From an uncultured Clostridia bacterium (GTDB taxonomy: Bacteria; Bacillota; Clostridia; Lachnospirales; Lachnospiraceae), in the NCBI GenBank assembly GCA_947178015.1, contig CAMWWW010000161.1:1-5788 (forward strand): 5,788 nucleotides of DNA, written 5' to 3'. A model generated the notes under the pieces. It was not told where the DNA came from. It did not search any database and worked only from the letters and a program-made list of their open reading frames with translations. This document shows, one piece after another, positions 1 through 5,090 of this stretch. The translations under genes and the position numbers were made by a program. The number at the start of each line of letters is the position of its first letter. The stretch's first letter is position 1.

Positions 1-67
1 GCGGGGTGACGGAGGACTATAGGCGATTCTCTGCGCGGACCTCTCTCGAAAATGACTCCCCCCATTT

Positions 68-1393
68 CTATATCAAATAAAGTACATCCCCATAGATAAT
101 TTCCATTCTTTCTTTTATCCTCTCTTTTAAGCGTACTCTAATGATCTTTCCGCACAGATTTTCCTTTTCTTTTACCGCAACCTTAATATATTCGCATGTA
201 TGCCCCACTTGATATTGCTCTCCTTCTATTGTCTCTGTCTCTTCTATCAGTATATCCATTTCCTGCCCAATAAATCTTTTTCTATATTCTTCGGATAGTT
301 TTTCCGCCAAAGTCAGCAGTTGATCGCTGCGCTCTGTTTTTGTTTGTTCTGGAATCTGTTGTTCCATCGCGGCGGCTTTCGTGCCTTCTCGTCTTGAGTA
401 TTTAAAGATATGCATATCATAAAATGCAATGCGCTTGGCAAAGGCATAGGTTTCTTGGAATTCTTCTTCTGTCTCTCCCGGAAATCCTGTTATGATATCG
501 GTTGTGATCGCTGGATTTTTATAGTATTTTCTAAGAATCTGACAGCCTTTTTCATATTCCTCGCTGGTGTAGCGGCGGTTCATGCGTTTTAGCACGGTGT
601 CGCTTCCGCTTTGAAGGGAGAGGTGAAAGTGGGGACATACTTTTTGTAAGGAACTGATGCTTTTTACAAAGTCTTCTGTTATTATCTTGGGTTCTAGTGA
701 TCCCAAGCGAATTCTTTCAATGCCTGCTATGGTATGAAGCTGTTTGATCAGGGTAAGCAGGGTGCATGTTTCTTCTTTGTCTATTCCGTAGGAGCTTAGA
801 TGGATTCCTGTCAGCACGATTTCTTTAAAGCCGGCTTCGGCTAGTTTTTGTACTTCCATTTTTATGGATTCTGCGTCTCTGCTTCTCACTCTTCCTCTCG
901 CGTAGGGAATGACACAGTAGGTGCAGAACTGGTTGCAGCCGTCTTGTATTTTGATATAGGCGCGCGTGTGGTTTTCCATCTGCGTCACTGGCATATCTTC
1001 GTATTCTTTCGTGTGGTTAATGTCTATAATGGTGTCTGTGTTCTTTTTCTTGGCTTGATATTCTTCCAGAATCTGAATAATATCTTTTTTTCTGTTATTT
1101 CCTATTATGATGTCAACGGATTCGTCTGCCTCGCATGTTTCTTTTGCGGTCTGTACATAGCAGCCTGCGGCTACTACAATAGCGTTGGGGTTTCTTTTTT
1201 TGGCGCGGTGCAGCATCTGGCGGGATTTGCGGTCCGCTATGTTGGTGACAGTGCAGGTGTTGATAATATAGACGTCCGCTTCCTCTGTAAAGGGTACAAT
1301 GACATAGCCATTTTCCTTAAGCCTCTGCTGCATTGCTTCTGTCTCATATGCGTTTACCTTGCAGCCTAAATTATGTAATGCAGCTTTTTTCAT
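68..1393 (-). CDS. mtaB: tRNA (N6-L-threonylcarbamoyladenosine(37)-C2)-methylthiotransferase MtaB
   Basis: MtaB is a cytoplasmic radical-SAM enzyme that adds a methylthio group to C2 of t6A37 in tRNAs reading ANN codons, giving ms2t6A. The 441-residue product shows the complete family layout. The N-terminal methylthiotransferase domain carries three cluster cysteines: C11 (NLGCKVN), C47 (INTCTVTN) and C78 (AAGCYVQ). The radical-SAM CxxxCxxC motif is C153, C157 and C160 in DGCNQFCTYCVIPYARGR. A C-terminal TRAM-like RNA-binding segment spans roughly 375-441. Length is normal for the family, and the NLGCKVN start with the t6A-type radical-SAM context favours MtaB over MiaB or RimO. The ATG at 1393 is preceded by a GAGG-type site 10 nt upstream. 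A minus-strand promoter lies 45-72 bp upstream. In B. subtilis this gene directly follows rsmE. Here the desulfurase-thiI pair and a plus-strand gene lie between them. No convincing terminator is seen after the stop. Confidence 0.96.
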   Translation of the reverse strand: MKKAALHNLGCKVNAYETEAMQQRLKENGYVIVPFTEEADVYIINTCTVTNIADRKSRQMLHRAKKRNPNAIVVAAGCYVQTAKETCEADESVDIIIGNNRKKDIIQILEEYQAKKKNTDTIIDINHTKEYEDMPVTQMENHTRAYIKIQDGCNQFCTYCVIPYARGRVRSRDAESIKMEVQKLAEAGFKEIVLTGIHLSSYGIDKEETCTLLTLIKQLHTIAGIERIRLGSLEPKIITEDFVKSISSLQKVCPHFHLSLQSGSDTVLKRMNRRYTSEEYEKGCQILRKYYKNPAITTDIITGFPGETEEEFQETYAFAKRIAFYDMHIFKYSRREGTKAAAMEQQIPEQTKTERSDQLLTLAEKLSEEYRKRFIGQEMDILIEETETIEGEQYQVGHTCEYIKVAVKEKENLCGKIIRVRLKERIKERMEIIYGDVLYLI

Positions 1394-1437
1394 AATATTT
1401 CAACCTCGTTTTCTCTCTAATTTATCTATTTTTTCCC

Positions 1438-1465
1438 ATAATATGGATACTATGCGTAATGTCGA
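1438..1465 (-). promoter_or_regulatory. Predicted sigma-A-type promoter of mtaB
   Basis: Read on the minus strand, TCGACA (1465-1460) and TATTAT (1443-1438) are separated by 16 bp. Each box matches the vegetative consensus at 5 of 6 positions. The expected start is near 1431, giving a leader of about 37 nt before the mtaB ATG. The -35 box lies inside the dyad at 1458-1471. This is pattern matching only. Confidence 0.55.
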
Positions 1466-1471
1466 GACATT
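1458..1471. promoter_or_regulatory. 14-bp dyad overlapping the mtaB -35 box, possible operator
   Basis: AATGTC-GA-GACATT has perfect 6-bp arms around a 2-bp centre. It covers the predicted -35 box of mtaB and sits about 20 bp upstream of the -35 box of the divergent small gene. A symmetric site in this position suits a dimeric regulator, but no known operator was recognised and the arms are short enough to arise by chance. Confidence 0.25.
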
Positions 1472-1490
1472 TTTTTATTAACTTTGTATA

Positions 1491-1519
1491 TTGACTTTTC
1501 CATTCATTACCGTTAGTAT
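1491..1519 (+). promoter_or_regulatory. Predicted sigma-A-type promoter of the HPr-like gene
   Basis: TTGACT (1491-1496, 5 of 6 consensus positions) is followed after exactly 17 bp by TAGTAT (1514-1519, 4 of 6). The surrounding DNA is AT-rich. The expected start is near 1526, giving a leader of about 49 nt that contains the palindrome at 1541-1558 and the ribosome binding site. It is arranged back-to-back with the mtaB promoter, with about 25 bp between the two -35 boxes. Confidence 0.7.
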
Positions 1520-1540
1520 AGAACCGTAGACAATATTTCA

Positions 1541-1558
1541 TTTGTTATGTATAACAAA
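1541..1558. promoter_or_regulatory. 18-bp perfect palindrome in the leader of the HPr-like gene
   Basis: TTTGTTATGTATAACAAA has 8-bp arms (1541-1548 and 1551-1558) around a GT centre. It starts about 15 bp after the predicted transcription start and ends 2 nt before the Shine-Dalgarno sequence. As DNA it would suit a dimeric repressor acting as a roadblock just past the promoter. As RNA it could form a 7-bp, AU-rich stem with a UGUA loop, probably weak. The regulator family cannot be named from the sequence. Confidence 0.45.
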
Positions 1559-1560
1559 CA

Positions 1561-1567
1561 AGGAGGG
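1561..1567 (+). promoter_or_regulatory. Strong Shine-Dalgarno site fixing the start of the HPr-like gene
   Basis: AGGAGGG lies 7 nt before the ATG at 1575. It selects that ATG over the in-frame TTG at 1542, which would place the ribosome binding site inside the coding region and the palindrome in codons. The near-perfect complement to the 16S 3' end suggests strong translation. Confidence 0.85.
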
Positions 1568-1574
1568 TATTACA

Positions 1575-1805
1575 ATGAAAACAGTAAAAATTTCTTTAAA
1601 CTCTATTGACAAGGTGAAAGCCTTCGTTAATGACATCACAAAGTTTGATGTTGATTTTGACTTAGTATCTGGCAGATATGTGATCGATGCAAAGTCTATT
1701 ATGGGTATTTTCAGTCTGGATCTGTCCAAGCCTATCGACCTGAACATTCATGCAGAGGGCGATACAACTGAGATTCTTTCTGTTCTGACTCCGTACTTAA
1801 TCTAA
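1575..1805 (+). CDS. Small HPr-family (PTS phosphocarrier-like) protein lacking the active-site histidine
   Basis: This gene encodes 76 residues with the HPr fold signature but not HPr chemistry. The central segment DAKSIMGIFSLDL (about 38-50) matches the HPr regulatory-serine region: Ser41 corresponds to Ser46, the HPr kinase target. The following DLNIHAEGD matches the last HPr strand and turn. Gapless back-alignment from this serine puts Ser10 where HPr has catalytic His15 and Asp12 where it has Arg17, and the GIHARPA signature is absent. It therefore should not carry phosphate between EI and EII proteins. B. subtilis Crh, which has Gln15 and keeps Ser46, is a precedent for a purely regulatory role. 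Unlike Crh, this protein also lacks the Arg17 equivalent, so a corepressor role with CcpA is uncertain. The C-terminal helix is shorter than in the usual 85-88-residue HPr. The gene is monocistronic, with its own promoter, palindrome, ribosome site and two terminators, and is convergent with thiI. Family assignment is fairly secure; the role is unknown. Confidence 0.85.
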   Translation: MKTVKISLNSIDKVKAFVNDITKFDVDFDLVSGRYVIDAKSIMGIFSLDLSKPIDLNIHAEGDTTEILSVLTPYLI

Positions 1806-1828
1806 TCAAGCCAAGTCAATGGGGTGCT

Positions 1829-1852
1829 ACTGCCGCAGAAGCGGCGGTTTTT
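1829..1852 (+). terminator. First intrinsic terminator of the HPr-like gene
   Basis: A 7-bp GC-rich stem (1830-1836 with 1841-1847, one T-G wobble, extendable by A1829-T1848) closes an AGAA loop and runs into TTTTT (1848-1852). It begins 24 bp after the stop codon. The wobble T1831-G1846 pairs only in plus-strand RNA; on the other strand it becomes an A-C mismatch. Confidence 0.65.
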
Positions 1853-1864
1853 GGCGGATCATTC

Positions 1865-1897
1865 AAGAGGGTATCCATGCTGGATGCCCTCTTTTTT
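1865..1897 (+). terminator. Second, stronger intrinsic terminator of the HPr-like gene
   Basis: An 11-bp stem (1867-1877 with 1881-1891, one T1872-G1886 wobble) closes a 3-nt loop and is followed by six T residues (1892-1897). Two upstream A residues can extend the stem into the T tract. The opposite strand has no U tail and would have a C-A mismatch at the wobble, so this hairpin serves plus-strand transcription and not thiI. Confidence 0.85.
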
Positions 1898-1906
1898 ATG
1901 TGCGGA

Positions 1907-1954
1907 CTCGCGCGGCGGAACGAAATCGCTAACACGTCGCACGAGTTGCGCGAG
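1907..1954. repeat. CpG-dense intergenic block bounded by a 7-bp inverted repeat
   Basis: CTCGCGC (1907-1913) is inverted as GCGCGAG (1948-1954) around a 34-bp centre. The span 1901-1955 holds about 12 CpG dinucleotides in 55 bp, far denser than the flanking DNA. It lies between the plus-strand terminator and the end of thiI. It resembles a fragment of a dispersed intergenic element more than unique spacer, but only one copy is visible here, so its repeat nature is inference. Confidence 0.3.
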
Positions 1955-1971
1955 AACCTTTTGGGTATGTG

Positions 1972-3153
1972 TCAGCTTCCGCATAGAATGGTTTCTTTTG
2001 TGTCGAGAGCCGTCTGGACGAGCTCTTCTATTTTTTCTGACAGATTCTCCTCGGAATGTCGTATTATCTTTAGGTTTGGTTTGGTCACGGGATGTTTGGC
2101 CACAAATATTGTGCAGCAATCCTCGTATGGCAGGATCGATGTCTCATAGGTTCCAATTTTCAGTGCAATGTCTACGATATCTTGCTTGTCAAATCCGATT
2201 AGCGGGCGAAATACGGGCATCGTACAGACCTCATTTGTCGCGTAGAGGCTGTGTATTGTCTGGCTCGCCACCTGTCCGATGCTCTCTCCGGTGATTAGAC
2301 CTAGCGCGCCGTTTTCCTCCGCAAGTTTTTGCGCGATTTTCATCATGTAGCGGCGCATAATGATGGTCAGCTCTTCATGTGGGCATTTTTCATGAATGTA
2401 GAGCTGAATATCTGTAAAGTTTACGATATGAAGCTGAATGGGACCTGCGTAGGATGCGACCTGTTTCGCTAAATCTATTACCTTCTGTTTTGCCCTTTCA
2501 CTGGTGTAGGGCGGCGCGTGAAAATAGACTGCTTCCAACACTACTCCGCGCTTTGCTATCATATAGCCCGCCACAGGGCTGTCAATACCGCCGGACAGAA
2601 GAAGCATCGCCTTTCCATTTGTTCCTACTGGCATGCCGCCGCAGCCGGGTAGTACCTCTGAAAATAGATTGATCCGCTGGCGGATCTCCACATATAGGTT
2701 TACCTTTGGCTGGTGTACATCTACCTTAAGCTCTGGAAACGCCGCGAGCAGCCGTGAACCAAGCTCCTTATTAATCTCCATGGAATCCATGGGATAATTT
2801 TTTCTTCCTCTTCTGGCATGTACCTTAAAGGTGAAATTTTTGTCGGGATAGACGGCGTCCACATAGGCAATGAATTCCTCTGCCAGCCTGTCAAAGCCTT
2901 CCTCTTCGATCTGGACCATAGGAGCGATCCCGACAATGCCAAATACGTGCTGCAATGCTTGTATCATCTCTTCGTAGTCATATTCTCCCTCTGTATCTAC
3001 GTAGATGCGTCCAGATTCCTTTGTCACAGTGAAGCTTCCTTCGACGTGGCTGAGTGCGCGCTCTATCTGCTTTACCAGAGCGTCCTCAAACATATAGCGG
3101 TTTTTTCCCTTAATCCCTATCTCCCCGTATTTTATCAAAAATGCTTTATACAT
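1972..3153 (-). CDS. thiI: tRNA 4-thiouridine synthase ThiI (rhodanese-less form)
   Basis: ThiI adenylates U8 of tRNA and replaces its oxygen with sulfur to form 4-thiouridine, a near-UV sensor. In some species it also supplies sulfur for the thiamin thiazole. The 393-residue protein starts with the ferredoxin-like region (KYGEIGIKGKNR, about 8-19), continues with a THUMP RNA-binding domain (about 60-165), and then has the PP-loop ATP pyrophosphatase domain with SGGIDSP at 187-193. TGESIGQVASQT (288-299) is a further conserved family segment. It ends without the rhodanese extension of the 482-residue E. coli enzyme, as in Bacillus ThiI. Cys346/Cys347 in PYEDCCTIF lie near the position of the conserved E. 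coli Cys344. The ATG at 3153 has an AAGGGGA-type site just upstream, in the 20-bp gap after the cysteine desulfurase gene. That neighbour is the likely direct persulfide donor, as reported for B. subtilis NifZ-ThiI. No minus-strand terminator follows the TGA. Confidence 0.97.
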   Translation of the reverse strand: MYKAFLIKYGEIGIKGKNRYMFEDALVKQIERALSHVEGSFTVTKESGRIYVDTEGEYDYEEMIQALQHVFGIVGIAPMVQIEEEGFDRLAEEFIAYVDAVYPDKNFTFKVHARRGRKNYPMDSMEINKELGSRLLAAFPELKVDVHQPKVNLYVEIRQRINLFSEVLPGCGGMPVGTNGKAMLLLSGGIDSPVAGYMIAKRGVVLEAVYFHAPPYTSERAKQKVIDLAKQVASYAGPIQLHIVNFTDIQLYIHEKCPHEELTIIMRRYMMKIAQKLAEENGALGLITGESIGQVASQTIHSLYATNEVCTMPVFRPLIGFDKQDIVDIALKIGTYETSILPYEDCCTIFVAKHPVTKPNLKIIRHSEENLSEKIEELVQTALDTKETILCGS

Positions 3154-3173
3154 ATATCCCCTTTCCCGATTTG

Positions 3174-4328
3174 CTACCTTCCTGTCACTTTTCTCAGCAC
3201 AGGCAATATCTCTTTTAGTGCCTTCAATGCATAATCAATCTCTTCTTCTGTTGTAAATATGCTAAAGCTGAAGCGCAAAGTAGAGTCCAGATAGTGCTTA
3301 TCAAGACCCAGCGCCTTAAGAGTAGGACTTATGGAGGCTTTGTGAGAGGAACACGCTGAGCCTGCCGATGCATAGATGCCTCGCTCTTCCAGCGCGTGAA
3401 GCAGCACTTCGCTTCTCACCCCGTCGAAACTTACGCTCACAATATGCGGTGCACTCTCCCTGCCGGGATATCCATTCATCTTTGTTCCTTCGATTTCTTG
3501 TATGCCCGCCACAAATAGAGCCTTTAATTGATACAGCTTCTCCTGCTTTTTTTCAAAATCTGTATAGGCCTCCCCTGCTGCCACGGCAAGCCCCACAATC
3601 CCCGGCACGTTGAGTGTGCCTGCGCGCAGTCCGTCCTGCTGCCCTCCGCCGAATACAATGGGCTTTACCTTGATCTGGGAATGTTTATATAAAAAGCCCA
3701 CTCCCTTGGGCGCGTGCAGCTTATGCCCGCTCACGGACAGCAGATCAATCCCAAGTCGTTTTGGATAGATCTTGTACTTTCCAAATGCCTGTATGCCGTC
3801 CACATGAAAAATCACTTTGGGATTGACAGCACGGATGATATGACTGATTTCCTCCACTGGCTCCACGGCTCCTATCTCATTATTGACATACATCACCGAT
3901 ACTAAAATGGTATCCTCTGTCATCGCCTCGCGAAGCGCCTCTTTTTGTACCTGACCATATGGATCTACTGGCAGCGCTGTGATCGCAAAGCCCTGTTCCT
4001 TAAGGTATTCCATGGTGTTGCTGACAGAGGGATGCTCTATCTGTGTGGTGATAATTCGGTTTCCGGCGCGTCTGTTTGCCATCGCCGCGCCAATCAGCGC
4101 CATATTATTCGACTCCGTGCCGCCGGAAGTAAAATAGATCTCCTTTTCCTCCACTTTTATCAGCCGCGCGAGAAGCTCCCTCGCTTCCCTCACCTTATTC
4201 TCTGCCCTCACACCCATGTTGTGCATGGCAGAAGGATTTCCATAATCGTCCGTCATGGCGGCAGCAACCGCCTCCACCACACGGGCAGATACCTTTGTTG
4301 TCGCAGAATTATCAAGATATGCTTCCAT
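3174..4328 (-). CDS. Cysteine desulfurase, NifS/IscS-type, probable sulfur donor to ThiI
   Basis: This 384-residue class-V PLP enzyme converts cysteine to alanine and holds the sulfur as an enzyme persulfide. Family landmarks are all present: the start MEAYLDNSATT, the cofactor-binding segment FTSGGTESNN (66-75), His99 in IEHPS, Asp177 in HVDGIQ for the pyridine nitrogen, the PLP lysine Lys203 in SGHKLHAPKG, and the catalytic cysteine Cys326 in SAGSACSSHKAS. The ATG at 4328 is preceded by AGGAG 7 nt upstream, and the first 17 bp overlap the end of rsmE, so translation is probably coupled. It is placed 20 bp before thiI. Because this ThiI has no rhodanese domain, the most likely job is direct persulfide transfer to ThiI, like NifZ (YtbJ) of B. 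subtilis, although supply of Fe-S assembly or of MtaB cannot be excluded. No scaffold gene (iscU or sufU) is next to it. I give no symbol because nifS, iscS and nifZ are all in use for such proteins. Confidence 0.95.
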   Translation of the reverse strand: MEAYLDNSATTKVSARVVEAVAAAMTDDYGNPSAMHNMGVRAENKVREARELLARLIKVEEKEIYFTSGGTESNNMALIGAAMANRRAGNRIITTQIEHPSVSNTMEYLKEQGFAITALPVDPYGQVQKEALREAMTEDTILVSVMYVNNEIGAVEPVEEISHIIRAVNPKVIFHVDGIQAFGKYKIYPKRLGIDLLSVSGHKLHAPKGVGFLYKHSQIKVKPIVFGGGQQDGLRAGTLNVPGIVGLAVAAGEAYTDFEKKQEKLYQLKALFVAGIQEIEGTKMNGYPGRESAPHIVSVSFDGVRSEVLLHALEERGIYASAGSACSSHKASISPTLKALGLDKHYLDSTLRFSFSIFTTEEEIDYALKALKEILPVLRKVTGR

Positions 4329-5088
4329 CTGTTTTCTCCTCTCCGCTCTGCCTTTGATCTAGCAGAAACATAAGGACAGACAACAGACTCATCCCCGCTG
4401 TCTCCGTCCGAAGGATTCTTCCTCCCAGCGTGATTGGCTCCATTCCATGCTCCAAAGCGCAGGCGATCTCCTCCTTCTCAAAACCTCCCTCCGGGCCTAT
4501 CATCATGCCAATGCTATCACCCGGCTGTATTTTGCTAATCCGTCGTCTTGTCTCCTCCATGCCTTCGCATAATTCATAGGGAATCAGGCGATGTGTCAGC
4601 GCCTCCATGCGAACCGCTGCCTCCTGAAAGCTTAACACCTGCTCCACCTTCGGGAGTACCAGCCTCCCTGACTGTTTCGCCGCACTCTCTGCTATGCTGT
4701 TCCATCGCTTCAGCCTGCTCTCCTCTTTTTTCTTGTCAAGCTTTACCACCGAACGGCTTGTCATAACTGGGATCACCGCAGTGACTCCCAGCTCCACTGC
4801 CTTCTGTATAATCAGCTCCATCTTATCTGCCTTGGGAAGTCCCTGAAACAAATATATTTCTGACGGAAGCTCCACATAGGACTCCTCCTTACCTAGAATT
4901 GTGCACACAGCCATATGTTCTTTGTACTCGCCAAGCGCGCAGGTGTAAGCAGCATTGCCTCCGTCGCTGATTTTAAGCTTCTCTCCCTGACGGATGCGAA
5001 GCACATTTTTCATATGATTGAAATCACTGCCTTCGATATAAATCGTCCCATCCTTTACCTGCGATCGATCAACAAAAAAATGATGCAT
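4312..5088 (-). CDS. rsmE: 16S rRNA (uracil(1498)-N3)-methyltransferase RsmE
   Basis: RsmE methylates N3 of U1498 in helix 44 of 16S rRNA, near the decoding centre of the 30S subunit. The 258-residue protein has the two family parts. The first is an N-terminal PUA-like RNA-binding domain (about 1-70, starting MHHFFVD, with HMKNVLRIRQGEKL at 25-38). The second is a C-terminal SPOUT trefoil-knot methyltransferase domain with AESAAKQSGR (133-142), IGPEGGF (197-203) and LGGRILRTETA (221-231) forming the SAM-binding knot. Length is typical. The ATG at 5088 lies only 2 bp after the prmA stop and has GGGAG about 6 nt upstream, within the last prmA codons. Its 3' end overlaps the cysteine desulfurase gene by 17 bp. 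The prmA-rsmE order is widely conserved in Firmicutes. Confidence 0.96.
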   Translation of the reverse strand: MHHFFVDRSQVKDGTIYIEGSDFNHMKNVLRIRQGEKLKISDGGNAAYTCALGEYKEHMAVCTILGKEESYVELPSEIYLFQGLPKADKMELIIQKAVELGVTAVIPVMTSRSVVKLDKKKEESRLKRWNSIAESAAKQSGRLVLPKVEQVLSFQEAAVRMEALTHRLIPYELCEGMEETRRRISKIQPGDSIGMMIGPEGGFEKEEIACALEHGMEPITLGGRILRTETAGMSLLSVLMFLLDQRQSGEEKTDGSIS

Positions 5089-5090
5089 CT

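Noticed and set aside
40..67. Intrinsic terminator of mtaB
   Set aside because: Only a 5-bp AAATG/CATTT pairing with an 8-nt loop can be drawn, followed by a short T run; this is too weak to call.
848..1369. 173-residue plus-strand open frame inside mtaB
   Set aside because: It is antisense to an intact, motif-complete mtaB and has a skewed, hydrophobic and Cys-rich composition typical of shadow frames.
1458..1480. Dyad followed by a T run as a plus-strand terminator
   Set aside because: The 6-bp arms with a 2-nt centre leave at most about 5 pairs once a loop is allowed. No plus-strand gene lies upstream, and the site fits the mtaB promoter better.
1542..1574. Longer HPr-like protein from the TTG at 1542
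   Set aside because: It would put the palindrome and the strong AGGAGGG inside coding sequence; the ATG at 1575 has ideal spacing and gives an HPr-like N-terminus.
1538..1747. 69-residue minus-strand frame antisense to the HPr-like gene
   Set aside because: It is the mirror of a gene with promoter, ribosome site and family signature, and has no ribosome site of its own.
1859..2119. 86-residue minus-strand open frame overlapping the end of thiI
   Set aside because: It is in a different frame from ThiI over the shared part, with no recognisable domain and no good start signal. Its tail reads through the CpG-dense block and the terminator hairpin.
1824..2294. 156-residue plus-strand open frame across the intergenic block and the thiI 3' end
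   Set aside because: It runs through both terminators, has no ribosome site, and is antisense to conserved ThiI codons.
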